Shown here: one piece after another, positions 1 through 10,972 of the stretch
Layout: each line of letters begins with the position of its first letter
Position numbering within the stretch: the first letter of the stretch is position 1
Source of the DNA: Pogostemon cablin
Taxonomy: Eukaryota; Streptophyta; Magnoliopsida; Lamiales; Lamiaceae
Direction of reading: 5' to 3'
Length of the DNA: 64,000 bases
NCBI GenBank assembly: GCA_023678885.1
Contig: CM043001.1
Span: 29,504,408 to 29,568,407 of the forward strand
The notes under the pieces: model-generated
Databases searched by the model: none
Told to the model about the DNA's origin: nothing
Seen by the model: only the letters and a program-made list of their open reading frames with translations
Translations under genes and position numbers: made by a program

Positions 1-239
1 TATTCTAAGCCATGGACATGTCATCAAGGTTCACATAAATAATGTGTTTGCCTTTCCATATATTCTGGGTTTTCAATATGCTTATACACTTCATTATTAT
101 GTGGATTTAAGTTGCCATTTTAATTTGATTCTGTGTGGGATGTTGGAGCGAATTTTTAACTTTCAAAAAGTAGATCTTCTCCTGGAGTACAGACGGTAAC
201 AAATTTGAACTCCTATAACGGCTAAGAAATGACACTCCG

Positions 240-688
240 ATAACAAATCGCCCCTAAATAGTATTCTCTTTTATCGTCTCAAAGAGATCCATTTACTTTT
301 TACACAAATAGAACTATTATTATTTAACATGTACCGTAGTGGGTAATTGTATTATTGAGTGTGTGACCCTATATTTTAATTGTATTAGTGGGTGTATGTG
401 CGTTTCATGTTCGGATCTTCTGTTACATTTAGTGTTACATCTCCTGTTACAAATTGTTGGATGATTGACACGTAGGATAGACTAATCTATACCCTAACAA
501 TCAACCCTTAGGGGAAAGGTTGAGATTTTTCTCTCCGCACACGTGTCACTCATCTAACGCGTGTAACAGGAGATGTGACACCAAAGTGTAACAGGACATC
601 CAACGCCGTGGGCTTCATGTGTATAAAATGGGAAATAAGTCCCAAGCCGAAAATAAAAAATGAGACTCTTTGGAGTGGATGGAGGGAG
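240..688. repeat. Eroded Stowaway-like MITE, split by another MITE
   Basis: The interior (tattattattta, gtgggta.ttgtatt, attagtgggtg) and the right end (GGAGGGAG followed by TA) match the better preserved Stowaway copies in this window. The left terminal repeat is eroded, so the start is approximate. The element is interrupted at 411-613 by an unrelated MITE. Confidence 0.5.
411..613. repeat. MITE family 1, copy 1 (about 200 bp, long inverted ends)
   Basis: The left end (TCGGATCTTCTGTTACA) is the inverse of the right end, and a second inverted block (ACATCTCCTGTTAC and GTAACAGGAGATGT) follows inside. It is flanked by the 7-bp direct repeat TTCATGT at 404-410 and 614-620. Related copies lie at 21551-21747 and 39305-39511. 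It has no coding capacity. The superfamily is not assigned. Confidence 0.8.
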
Positions 689-702
689 TAGGTAAATAAA
701 TA

Positions 703-890
703 CTCCCTCCGTCCCTCACTAGGAGGGTCTTTTGCTTTTTTGACACGTGGATTAAGAAGTATTATTATTTAATGTGTAGTGGGTAGTTGTATTTTAATTG
801 TATTAGTGGGTGTGTGTGGTCTATGCGTGTAAAAAAGAGGAAAGAGACCCTCTGAGTGGGACACCCAAAATGGAAAAAAGACCCTGTTTG
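703..890. repeat. Stowaway-like MITE
   Basis: It begins with the classic CTCCCTCCGTCCC end after a TA at 701-702. The interior matches the other Stowaway copies here. The right terminal repeat is degraded, so the end is approximate. Confidence 0.6.
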
Positions 891-1077
891 AAAGAAACTT
901 AATATAAGTGAAACTTGTGAATAAAGTACATTTTAAAAAAAAAACAATATTTCCGTCTTTTATCAAATGGCCTTTCGTTATCTAACAGTAATTGCTCTAT
1001 AAATAGGCATCGGTTCTAATCTACAATTGGAAAATTATGTTTAGGATCCATTTATCAGACAAGAAAAAGTTGTTGGT

Positions 1078-3204
1078 TTGAAAGATGAGGAAGAGAAGAT
1101 TACTGGATATCTCATGGCAGACCAAGAGGAACTGGACATTATTTCCATTATTGGCATGCCTGGATTGGGGAAGACAACGTTGGCATGGAAAATATTCAAC
1201 CATCCGAGCTTAAGCCACGCCTACCCAATTCGCATTTGGGTTCACTTCTCCCAGAGGTTCAACAGCAGGGACGTACTTCTCCAGATCATCAAGCACTTCG
1301 TCAGTGCCAATGAAGACGTGTCCAGAAAGAGTAATCAGGAGCTGACCAGCGAAATCCATGCGTGCTTGAAAAAAGAAAGGTTCTTGTTGGTTATGGACGA
1401 TGTGTGGAAGGAGGATCACTGGGACGATATAAAAAAGGCTTTGCCTTATAGTAATGGCAGCGGTAAGATCTTGATAACGAGTCGAGAAATGGGAGTTGGT
1501 AGACACGTTCAACATATCACGCCACCGCATGAGCAGCGTTTTTTGTACTCAAATGAAAGCTGGGAGCTCCTCCAGTTGGAAGTGTTTGGGGACCTAACTA
1601 AGTGCCCTATAGAATTGCGGGGAATTGGGAAGTTAATAGCAGATGAATGTAAAGGAGTGCCGTTGACAATAGTAGTGATTGGGGGCGTTCTAAAAGACCA
1701 CTACTTGAAAATAGATTCGGACGTTCAGGTCAGAACCAAGTGGGAGGAGATTGCTAAGAATGTGGATCTTGGTTTAGAAGACAAGGTGAAGGTGATCAAC
1801 GACGTGGTGGCATTGAGTTACGACAGAGTGCCTGAACGGCTAAGAGATTGTTTTCTTTATCTAGGAGTGTTTCCTGCAGGTTGTCACATCCCATCTTGGA
1901 TGTTGACACGATTGTGGATTGCAGAAGGCTTCATACAACCTGACCAAAACAAGACTATGGAAAAGACGGCGGAGGATAACTTGAATGATCTTATCAGCAG
2001 GAACTTGTTGATAGTCCACAAGGCAAATTTAAGGAAAGAAGTGAAACTCTGTCGTGTGCATGATTTGATACGTGTCTTCTGCATATCTAAAGCTTCAAAA
2101 CGGAATTTATGCCAAGAGGTTAAAATGGAGGAAGATAAGCAAGCTTTAGCTGAAAAGATGAAGATAATCCATCGACTCTGCGTCCATTCTGATCTCGATA
2201 ATTTTTTCTCCGCAAGTGTACCAGCGCCAAGCGTCCGTTCGTTTATATGCTTCCGAAAGGATGTCATGGACTTGGAGCCAGAGCACAACTCTGTTATTTC
2301 TGATAACTTCGAGAAGCTGAGGATTTTGCAGGCGAAATCCATCAGATTCAATAAGTTTCCTCAAGGGATTCCCAAGTTAAAACATTTGAGGTACATTGTT
2401 CTGTGCATTGCTGATCTCAAAATAATCCCGGACCCCATTTCACAGCTGTGGAACCTGCAAACAATCTTTGTCGACACTAACTCAGACGTGCTTACCATGA
2501 AAGCAAATATATGGAAGATGGTTCGACTGAGGCACGTAAAGACAAAAGCAGCCGTTTTCTTAGAAAATGCAGCCGTAGGGGAAGGAGGGGAAAACCTTCA
2601 AACACTGGACAGATTGTCACCGGAATCTGTCACAGAAAATTTTGTTAGGAAGGCGAGCAATCTGAAGACGTTGGGAATTCGTGGTAAATTCACCACCCTC
2701 TTTGAGAGCATGTCACTAGAAAAACTAACTAAACTCGAGAAGCTAAAGCTATATCAAGTTTTAACTGAGACTCGATTGCAGAGGTTTCCAAACTGGCAAT
2801 GTTTTCCTGTCCATCTCAAGAGGCTGACACTGGCGAACACATTCCTCGATTGGAAACACATGTCCACAGTGGCAATGATTGGTGATTTGGAGGTGATAAA
2901 GCTAAAGGATAATGCATTCACAGGAATAAAATGGAGCGCTGTTGATTATGTCTTTAAGAATCTCCAAATCCTGCTTATCGTCATATCAGATTTGGTTCTT
3001 TGGGAGGCTTCGCCCAGCACATTTCCTTATCTTAGGCATCTTGTGCTTAAGAACTGTGAGCGCCTCAATGAGATTCCAGATTGCGTGCTGAAACCCCTCA
3101 ACAGCTTGGAATTAGAGCGCGTTCGCAAACCTACTGCCGACTCTGCTAAGAACTCTGGGTATAACATCAAGCTCACCGTTGGTCCTGGATGTGACATAGC
3201 CTAA
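1078..3204 (+). CDS. NB-ARC/LRR disease-resistance protein, R1-like, lacking the N-terminal CC domain
   Basis: This is an intracellular immune receptor of the CC-NLR class, close in style to the R1/RPP13-type proteins of asterids; the nucleotide-binding switch activates on pathogen effector recognition. Visible motifs are the P-loop GMPGLGKTT (residues 26-34), kinase-2 RFLLVMDDVW (101-110), RNBS-B GSGKILITSR (128-136), the GLPL-equivalent CKGVPLT (191-197), RNBS-D with FLYLGVFP and LTRLWIAEGF (259-285), and RVHDL (326-330) in place of MHD. Leucine-rich repeats fill the C-terminal half. The open frame starts at a TTG codon; an in-frame TAG lies at 1042-1044 and the first ATG is codon 13 (1114). 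Residues just upstream still read as NLR sequence (EKVVG), so the true 5' end is either lost or in an upstream exon: the TAG sits in a plausible splice acceptor (TTTAG then GATCC). No CC domain is visible in the 1 kb upstream. A 3'-UTR intron at 3223-3342 is plausible, and an AATAAA-like signal lies near 3640. The gene may be functional or 5'-truncated. Confidence 0.88.
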   Translation: MKDEEEKITGYLMADQEELDIISIIGMPGLGKTTLAWKIFNHPSLSHAYPIRIWVHFSQRFNSRDVLLQIIKHFVSANEDVSRKSNQELTSEIHACLKKERFLLVMDDVWKEDHWDDIKKALPYSNGSGKILITSREMGVGRHVQHITPPHEQRFLYSNESWELLQLEVFGDLTKCPIELRGIGKLIADECKGVPLTIVVIGGVLKDHYLKIDSDVQVRTKWEEIAKNVDLGLEDKVKVINDVVALSYDRVPERLRDCFLYLGVFPAGCHIPSWMLTRLWIAEGFIQPDQNKTMEKTAEDNLNDLISRNLLIVHKANLRKEVKLCRVHDLIRVFCISKASKRNLCQEVKMEEDKQALAEKMKIIHRLCVHSDLDNFFSASVPAPSVRSFICFRKDVMDLEPEHNSVISDNFEKLRILQAKSIRFNKFPQGIPKLKHLRYIVLCIADLKIIPDPISQLWNLQTIFVDTNSDVLTMKANIWKMVRLRHVKTKAAVFLENAAVGEGGENLQTLDRLSPESVTENFVRKASNLKTLGIRGKFTTLFESMSLEKLTKLEKLKLYQVLTETRLQRFPNWQCFPVHLKRLTLANTFLDWKHMSTVAMIGDLEVIKLKDNAFTGIKWSAVDYVFKNLQILLIVISDLVLWEASPSTFPYLRHLVLKNCERLNEIPDCVLKPLNSLELERVRKPTADSAKNSGYNIKLTVGPGCDIA

Positions 3205-4966
3205 ACTATTATTTCTTATCAGGTACATATGGCCATTGCCTCTCAATTTATACCTTTTGTCTTTATAACTCATGATTATATATATATGCATACATGCACT
3301 TCCTAAGTTGCTATATATCCATAATGTTTCATTGCTTTGTAGGTGACTTCGACTCGGATCTCTTCTTCCTTGTTATTATGCTCCACGTGCATCAAATGAC
3401 ATCATTTATTCACAGGTGACAAGAATTTATTAAAACATCCGCGAATCTTAAAAATAAAGACCTTTTTTTTTTTTATCCGTACAGGGAGCAAGTGATACAA
3501 ATATTACACGAAAAATAATGAGTTGAGCCACCTTTTGTCTCTCGGTCAGGCATTTTTCGTTTGCTGTAATGACCAATCTGGTTTTGTCATTTTTTAATGA
3601 TGGGGACTTGTGTGTTTGTTGTCTTGTTCAATTCAATAATAAAGAAACTTTAAGGTGTTTTAATCTATGTATGGACTGTTGCATTTGATATAATCTTGTG
3701 ATTTTTTTTTTTAATTTTTTGAAATTATGAACTATTATTGTTTGATATGCATTTCTACTCGCTTGAATTCTTAGGCGAGTTGCTCTTTATTCAAGTGGAA
3801 ATTTATTACTTTAAACTTATGAATTTACTAATGCTTTTATTAATGTAAATTTGTTGGGCCTTTTAATTAATTGCGTCGTCATTCCAGTCCTAGCAGCTTT
3901 TACTCAAGACTCCTATTGAAAGTCTTGCAGCTTGATTTGTATGAATTGAACTCTACATTCAGAATTTACTAAAAATTAATTCAAATAATTAGTGGACACT
4001 GAGACATATGGAATTCATTCAAAGATCGTCTTAAAAATAATTTATATTATCTTTGAATAACATGAAAAAATTTTAAGGAGTGTTTGGTTTTTCTTTTTCT
4101 TTCTCATTTTCATTTTTCATATAAGAATACTTTCTGAGTAAGTAATCATTATCATAATCAACTTTTTTTTTTAATCAAGCGAAATTTCATTATCATAATC
4201 ATCTTAATTTAGTTATAGATTTTTTCTCACGCAGATTACAAGCTCGTGTAAATAAAACGTAAAAATCCAACAAGTATAACATGTATCAATATAGACAAGG
4301 GTTTCCAAAAATTATACTCAATCGTTACATTTCTAAAAGTGGAAATAGATTTAACATAGCTAATATCTTAATACATTTTATTTTAAAAATGTTATCATTA
4401 CCTAATACGCAATTACTTATATTACACTTTACTTATTTATTTATTTATTTTTATCAAATTAATCTTAAAAAAAAATACATTTTCTTGATCTATGTGCACA
4501 AGAAGATATGCTAACTTCTATATTAGACAAAAGGAGTACTCCATAAAGTTATATGCCACAAATATTTTTATTTAAAAATAAAATATAAATAGAGACATAA
4601 TTTTATGCAGACGGGTGTCGGTGCTGTACTTCAGGCCAACCCAAAACCGGACTTTAATTTCAACATGTTAGTGCAACTTCGCATGGTTAAAATTGCGAAA
4701 TTAATTAGATTATTATTTGTGGAAAAATAATTATATATATTAATTGAGGAAGTAATATACTATATCAAATAAGTCAATTAAAATATTTAAATTGACCAGA
4801 AATAGAGCAATACAGTTTACATTCTTTTCTTTATTTGTTTTATTAATGAAAATTTTCTAGTTCGATGCAAATGTAGCCATAGTTCCTTCTTGATCTCGTG
4901 GTTTGCCTTTGCCATCACATGAGAATAGTTTTAAGAACAAACAAAATAAACCAATAATTAACTGGC
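3205..4966. other. Intergenic, AT-rich
   Basis: After the probable NLR 3' UTR there are only AT-rich stretches and homopolymer runs. I see no gene, RNA or bounded repeat in it. Confidence 0.6.
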
Positions 4967-5305
4967 AAGCTTTTGGAAATTCATTTCTTATCACATTGGA
5001 GTTTGGTTAAGCCGAATCGTTCAAAACTTTGGCAATTATTTTGGCATGGTGTTATCTGGTATATATGTGATTATCGTGAAAATTTAATAGATTTTAGAGT
5101 CGTGTTTGTGATTTTTGCGTGTTTTTATTTTATTTTTAGTTATTATTTATTTTTGTTGATTTTTATTTTTGGAGTAAAGTGTGTGAATCATTCTATTTTT
5201 CATGAAGGAATGAGGTATATTTGAGAAAAAAACTAGAAAAGGAGGAAAAAAAAAGGTTTGAAAAGGAGAAAAAAAAAGCTTGCAATTGAAAAGACAACAT
5301 TTTTA

Positions 5306-5407
5306 GAAGAAGGCTACGACAACACCTTTTCTGAGTGTAGAGAAATGATGGAATAGACAACGGCTGAAAACGTTGTCTTTTAGAACCTCAGAAGTGTTGT
5401 CGTATGT
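5306..5407. repeat. Imperfect hairpin built on GACAACAC
   Basis: CTACGACAACACCTTTTCTG at the left is inverted as CAGAAGTGTTGTCGTA at the right, with an inner pair GACAAC/GTTGTC. Similar GACAACAC motifs occur at about 32963-33005 in the related solo LTR, so this is probably part of the LTR. Confidence 0.5.
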
Positions 5408-5453
5408 AGAAAACAAGGGATGGCCACTGTAAGAGAAATTTGAACGAATTTTT

Positions 5454-5683
5454 GAGATTCGAACACAAGACCTCCCTCAAGGATGTCGCTAGGCTATGAT
5501 CGAGTTTTGTTATCAAACCGTATGGAAAGCTCTATAAACCGGTTTGAGCTTGATTCGAGATGAGATTCGAACACAAGACCTCCCGCAAGGATGCACAGCA
5601 CGCTACCGCAAGGCTACAAGCGAGTTTTGTTATCAAACCATACGGAAAGCTCTATAAACCAGTTTGAGCTTGATTCGAAATTA
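5454..5683 (-). repeat. Two-copy tandem repeat with tRNA-like A and B boxes (possible SINE head)
   Basis: Two related units (5454-5561 and 5562-5683) share GATTCGAACACAAGACCTCC and CTCTATAAACC.GTTTGAGC. On the minus strand each reads TAGCCTAGCG or TAGCCTTGCG followed, some 30-45 nt later, by GTGTTCGAATC. These resemble Pol III boxes A and B. The related solo LTR lacks this block, so it is probably an insertion. It does not fold as a complete tRNA. Confidence 0.4.
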
Positions 5684-7350
5684 AATAAAAATTGTGTGTT
5701 GGGCATGATTCTGACTATGGACCTCCCTCCGTCTTCCATGAGAGCTTTAGGCCAACCCCTGAACTGCTGGGCCACTAAACCCGGTTGATGAAAGAACCGA
5801 TCAAATATGTCATTTATTCAATTTTTTTTGATTCAATTTTTAAGCCCAAAAAGCTCATTTCTTCATGTAGACCCATTTTCTCCACTCAAGTTCATTACCT
5901 AATTTTTACCCTAATCCTCCAACATATAAATAACCTCATTCTCATTTTTTGGAGAGAACTCCCATTCCATTCCTAATTTTTGGAGGCCACACCAATCTCA
6001 CTCACACTCCTCTCATCCATCCATCTTTCATTCCATCCACCCATTCCACTTAGTTTCTCTTTTCCATCCATTCATTCCACCAATCCACCAATCTAAGAAG
6101 GGAAGGACATCAAGGAGTGAAGATTGGAGCATGTTGAAGGAAGATAAGGCCAACTTCAAAAGGGAAGTCCATCAACCTTTGATTTGTTTTTTCCTTCATT
6201 ATTTAGCTCAAATGGAGCAAGTCATGGATTGTATTGTTTTTCCAATGAATTGTAGTGGCTAGTCCTCATGTGAGGCTAGCCACATGATGGATTGAAACTA
6301 TTCTAAATATGTATGATTTTTAATGGTTTAATTGAATTGGTTTTGGAATTTATCTCATGATCTATGATTACTTGATTCATGTTATGAATTGTGTGGTTAA
6401 ATTCTCTATTCATAGTATTAGGATGGACATTCCAATATTATGTCTAGGGTTTTAATTGAATCATTTTATTATATGATCATGTATGTTAGTGTAGGGAATG
6501 GTAAGTCATACCCTTCTTGTGCTTGGGACATTCATGAGATAATACTTAGTTAATGAATCTTAATAGGTTGTTAATTGAGTGAGAAGAACCAAACTTATGA
6601 TCATAGTACCTTCTAAGGGAATTGAGAGTAAGAATCAATCTTAGGGGCTTTCAAACTTGTAAAAAAGTTTAGAACCTAATTGCCTTGGCCATAGGGATTA
6701 GGGGAACATACGTGATTGCTTCTATTCCATTTTCAATGATTTTTGCCATTAGAAACTTGCATGTTTAGGTGATGTGTTAATCTTGATTGTGGTTAAGCCT
6801 TACATGCTTCTTAGATTGCTCACCTTCATTCATCATCCATCCCATGTGTATATGTTCTATCTTTAATTGCTTTCCTAGTTGTTAATTGTAGTATAATTAA
6901 ACCTCCTCCTTTTATTGATTAGTCTTTCTAGAGTGAAACATCTTTCGACTATGTATGCATCATTTTCTCCCTTGAATTCGATATTATAAATTTTGCACTT
7001 GGTCACCACGTCTACACACAACGATAGAGTACGCTTACTCTTATTAATTTGTACCAAAATTGAGACTAAATTCAATATGGAAGGCTAGAAATGACAAAGT
7101 ATTTAAAGGAGTAGAGATAGATTGCAACATGATAGTTATGCGAATCAAAGTTATCACTTGGCTTTGGATTTAGGTATCGAAGAGTTGTAGATTTGGAAGT
7201 TCTTTTAGCGAATGGATAAGAGAGCTACTATTATGTATTGATTGGTAACAAATTTTATATGCGATTGTATGAGTTATTGGGTATATCTGATGCTCGATAA
7301 CTCTTTCATTTTTATCAATAAAACTTTTGCTTTTTCAAAAAAAAACTGGC

Positions 7351-7782
7351 GTGGCAATAAGCTCAATGCGGATGACATGAAAATTGATATGTCAAAGCTA
7401 GCGTTGACTGCCCAATGAGTACAATTCAACATGTTTCAAAGATGATAGTCTTTTTTACTAAATTTCAAAACTTAAGAATAAATTATAATGAAAGTAAAAG
7501 TTTTGTTTTTGTTTTTTTTTTTCTCAAAAAAGAAAATGATTATCCTTGGAATGCATTTACGTACCTGAATGTGACAATATATATATAGTATTTGAAAATG
7601 CTAGAAGATGAATGATCCCGCTTTTCATTATTAATACAGAAATATTTAAATTGTGGTACAGAGTGAATAGAGACGACATCAAACTTGAAAAAAGAAAAAG
7701 AAAAAGTAAGATCAATGGAGTTAGGTCCTTATTCGTCCTTACGAAACGACATGAAAAGCAGGCGTATTGCCAAATGTGTGAA
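7351..7782. other. Intergenic and probable 3' UTR of the lectin gene
   Basis: No gene is seen. The part next to the lectin stop codon is probably its 3' UTR, read on the minus strand. Confidence 0.5.
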
Positions 7783-8580
7783 TCATGGGAAGAGTAGGGT
7801 GGAACCGAAACGCCAAGCGTGGATGTCGAACAGTGCGACGCGGCCTCCTGTGGCGGCAGACACTCCAATTTGCACTTGCTTAGGTAAAACACTCTTCAAG
7901 TCAAACACATAGCTGGCTCTTGCAACCTTTGCACCGTATGTGGCAACCACACTTATGGTCCTAGTGATGGACACATATGTTATGGTTGCAGTCACCTCTT
8001 TCCCAAAGGCACCCTCGAATCTGGCGGTGCTTTTGGGCGCTGTGGAATTGACGACGTCAATTCCAATATGAGGATAAGCCGGATCACCAGGGTTCTGAAA
8101 GATATCAAACTCGACGGCGAAGGAGGAGGGAGCGAGGCCGGCCCTGTTGAAGATCCCCATACCCCCTCCCACGTAGGTTGCTGAAGCTTCTGGATAGCCA
8201 ACGGGTACGATGAAGAAGGTAAGACCGTCGGCATATCTGTTAGGGTGAACTGTGTTGATGGTGAACTTTATGATAGTTTGGAAGGACATTTGGAAGCCTC
8301 TATCACTCCAGAAGGTCAGCTGCGGGGAGTACATCACTCGTCCCGCGCTGTATGGCTGGGGGAAGCCGGTGGCGTTTGTTTTTGTGAGACGAACGAATGA
8401 GGAGCCCGATGGAATCGAGGCATCGCCTTGGTAGATGAGGTTGGGTGAGGTTGAGGTGAAGGAAGTGTAGGAGAAGATGGTTGTGATTCCTTGGGACACT
8501 ACAGTACTGTGAGAGAGAGCTAGTGCTAGGAGGAACAAGGGAAGTAGAAGATGAGTGTTTAGGGTTTTGGAGAAAGCCAT
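7783..8580 (-). CDS. Secreted L-type (legume-type) lectin, 265 aa
   Basis: This is a carbohydrate-binding protein of the legume-lectin fold, predicted to be secreted or vacuolar. Residues 1-30 are a signal peptide: a hydrophobic run LLLPLFLLALALS, then cleavage near VSQ. The lectin domain fills the rest. It shows the sugar-binding Asp in ADGLTFF (D118), VGGGMGIFN with the conserved Gly (137-145), and the Mn/Ca-binding segment VEFD...N..D....HIGID (E157, D159, N163, D166, H171). N-glycosylation sites are possible at N69 and N178. There is no membrane span or kinase domain, so it is a stand-alone lectin rather than a lectin receptor kinase. The gene has a single exon, as is usual in the family. 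The ATG is the first in frame, ahead of the signal peptide, about 70-80 nt below a TATA-like box. The sugar specificity cannot be read from the sequence. A role in defence or storage is an inference. Confidence 0.93.
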   Translation of the reverse strand: MAFSKTLNTHLLLPLFLLALALSHSTVVSQGITTIFSYTSFTSTSPNLIYQGDASIPSGSSFVRLTKTNATGFPQPYSAGRVMYSPQLTFWSDRGFQMSFQTIIKFTINTVHPNRYADGLTFFIVPVGYPEASATYVGGGMGIFNRAGLAPSSFAVEFDIFQNPGDPAYPHIGIDVVNSTAPKSTARFEGAFGKEVTATITYVSITRTISVVATYGAKVARASYVFDLKSVLPKQVQIGVSAATGGRVALFDIHAWRFGSTLLFP

Positions 8581-8650
8581 GGCTTAGATTTGGATTTATT
8601 GGTTACCAATTGGCTCCTCTTTGGTGGATCTAATGCTGCCTACTTCTCTC

Positions 8651-8660
8651 CTATTTAAAG
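8651..8660 (-). promoter_or_regulatory. TATA-like box of the lectin gene
   Basis: CTTTAAATAG on the minus strand lies about 70-80 nt upstream of the lectin ATG, a normal TATA-to-start distance in plants. Confidence 0.55.
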
Positions 8661-9163
8661 TAATCTAATGCATGCCAAAATCCAATTACTGATTAGCACA
8701 ATTAATAACACATGGATCATTAAGCTATATTCATCCACATGCTAAGGATACTGCAATCAATTAAATTATTAATTTAAGATTTATTTTACTGGATTTTGGG
8801 AAGCCTCCAACTGGGGGCAATCTTCCAATTTGATTACAGATGTGTTCCAGAGCAGGAATCCATTAATTACACACTAATTTCATTAACTACGTTAAATTAA
8901 CATTCTTAATTGATTGTTGAAGGATTAAAGCTCAAACTCACTTTTAAATGAAAGAACTTTTTAACATGTATGAATCCCGTATTCCACTTTGTATTCCACC
9001 CCTTATTGCATAACTTATTTTCTATTAAAGTACTATACCTTAGTTAATGACCATTAAATCCTTGAGGCATGTGGTGAAAATTTGAACATTGATTACGACA
9101 CGTGGCTAGATTATAATACATGCAACAGGAGATGAAACATAGAATGGAATATGTGACAAATAT

Positions 9164-9320
9164 ACAACAGCAAGATACAGCTACGTACCGTTAGATTTTT
9201 TTCCATATACAACATAATCTTACTGCCACTGACCACTGCACTGTTAAATTTAAGAGTTATGCGTCAAATTTTAAGATCACTAACAACAGTAAAATACAGC
9301 TACGTACCGTTAGATTTTTA
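9164..9320. repeat. Two-copy direct repeat, 31-36 bp, 120 bp apart
   Basis: ATACAGCTACGTACCGTTAG occurs at 9175 and again at 9294, each preceded by an ACAGYAARATAC-like stretch and followed by ATTTTT. The origin is unknown. Confidence 0.6.
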
Positions 9321-9785
9321 ACATAATTTGAAAAAAAAAATCTTATAGGCTGTGTAAAAAATGATTGTTAGAAATCTGACTTTTCTTTGAAACTAATATA
9401 TAATGCAATTTTTCCAAATTTTTTAATGATCATGCGGAAAATGCAACATTTCCTTGATTAACAAAAGGTCAACGGGATTAAGTTGGCTCCATTAAATGAT
9501 CAATAGCTCGATACAAGCATTACTCTAAGTCTCTTAGTAAGAAAATAAAATAATGAAGCTATTCTTAGTTTCACATGATAACATGCCAAATCTCTTCAAT
9601 TCTACTTTATTTATTGTAGAAGGTAAATTGCTGATATTTAATTTTTAAGATGTCAACCTTAAGGCACATGATTAAAAAGAAGAAGAAAAGAAAAAGAAAA
9701 AGGAAAAAAAGGCTAATTAGAAGCACGATTGATTAAGTGCATGGAGATATATAATATCTGCATGTCTTGCATGTTTATAGACTAT

Positions 9786-9981
9786 GGATTCGCTTGGTTC
9801 GAATTTTTCAATCGGAATGGTAATAGGTATCATCAAGAAGGTTAATCACAATTGGATTGAAAGTGATTAAAGGGTGAAGAGAAGAAATTTTGATTCTCAT
9901 TAAATTAAACAAGCATCAACAATAAGAATCAATATATCTCAATTTTCATTACCCGTCCATTATCCCCAACCAAGCACCTCC
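9786..9981. repeat. Possible MITE with GCTTGGTT ends
   Basis: The left end GGATTCGCTTGGTTCG is an imperfect inverse of the right end CCCAACCAAGCACCTCC. A short CTAT flank occurs on both sides. There is no coding capacity. Confidence 0.4.
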
Positions 9982-10972
9982 TATATATATTATTCCATAT
10001 TGTTTTGGTTGAACTATCTGGAGTCCATACAACTAGTTAAAAAATAATCACTGGAAAATCTTAGTTTTGAAGTTACCTTAAAAGCTTTAATTCTACAGCA
10101 TTCAGATGCAGCTCATCATGTTTTCAAGCCATGTTTCATCATCCCTAGGATTCAGCAGTAGTCTTATCAATAGTTTATTTTGGGCTTTTTCCTAAGCCCA
10201 TTTAGTTTGGCCCATTATAAATAATATTTGAGGCCAGCCCATTTTCCACCATCAAATCGGAACGGCTGGTCCCCTCCCTCATGAAATCTGCTGCGAGCCC
10301 ATTTCCTTGGTGAAGATGCAGAGGGAAGAGAGCAGATTGCAGAGGAAATCAAGGAGAGTATTGTGTGGGTGGGGAAAAAAGAGCGTTGCGGTTTGGATTG
10401 TGAGTGTGATTCTTTGTGAATCTAATCTCTGCCACTAAACACCGATCAACCATCGAATCCAGAACCACATGATAGTTGAGCCCGCCTGATACCTAACAAC
10501 TTATATGGCCCAATATGACAAGCTGACCGCCCCAACTACTTGATTTCGTTTGCCACTCAATATTTAATCTTTCTTTTTATTAAATTGAAAAATAACTTAT
10601 ACGATGTTAATTTGGCATTAGTCCCAAGAGAATTGTTGATCTTACCCTGGTCCTAAAAGTTTCACTTTTAGTTTTTGAATGGAAACGGTTAAAGCTAGAA
10701 AAAAAAGGAAAAAAAAAATTAAAAAACTGACATTTCTTAAAAAAAAAAAAATGCAACATACTATTAACTGCTTCAATTATCTTTCAAATTCACAATTACC
10801 TTCCATACTTCTCCAATTGAAATTCCAATGGTACATAAGCAGAGTAATGAGATGAGAAACAAAAATATACATAAAAATCTACTAAATTCATCTCCCATAT
10901 TACAAAATCTTATGAATGTAAACAAAAGAACCTCTCCTATTCACTCCCGTTCACTCTCTATCGACTGAAGAT

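Larger units (their letters stand above)
5068..7074 (+). mobile_element. Solo LTR, about 2.0 kb, family shared with 31661-33243
   Basis: It starts TGATTATCG, ends ACTAAATTCA and is bounded by the perfect 5-bp duplication ATATG (5063-5067 and 7075-7079). The right half aligns with the reverse complement of 31661-33243, with shared stretches such as GTGAGAAGAACCAA, GGCTAGCCACATGATG and the terminal GAGACTAA.TTCA. A TATA-like ATATAAATA lies near 5924, matching TATAAATA in the other copy. There is no coding region, as expected when two LTRs recombine and the interior is lost. The parent element is not in the window; the LTR size suggests a Gypsy type. Confidence 0.8.
4967..7343 (+). mobile_element. 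5'-truncated LINE (L1 type), split by a solo LTR
   Basis: With the solo LTR at 5068-7074 set aside, the flanks join into a frame resembling the C-terminal zinc-binding part of plant LINE reverse transcriptases: WHGVIWYI before the break, then KARNDKVFKG after it. The right end is a typical LINE tail (AATAAAACTTTTGC, then CAAAAAAAAA). The 7-bp repeat AACTGGC at 4960-4966 and 7344-7350 is a likely target duplication. About 370 bp of LINE remains, so it is a dead 3' fragment. Confidence 0.65.
8661..10972. other. Intergenic with minor repeats
   Basis: No gene is recognised. It holds a direct repeat (9164-9200 and 9285-9320), a possible MITE (9786-9981) and homopolymer tracts near 10700-10750. 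Short open frames here look random. Confidence 0.6.

Noticed and set aside
1210..2364. Long open frames on the minus strand opposite the NLR
   Set aside because: They are antisense shadows of a clear NB-ARC/LRR gene and show no protein-family features.
5454..5683. tRNA gene on the minus strand
   Set aside because: Box-like motifs are present, but no acceptor stem or cloverleaf can be formed.
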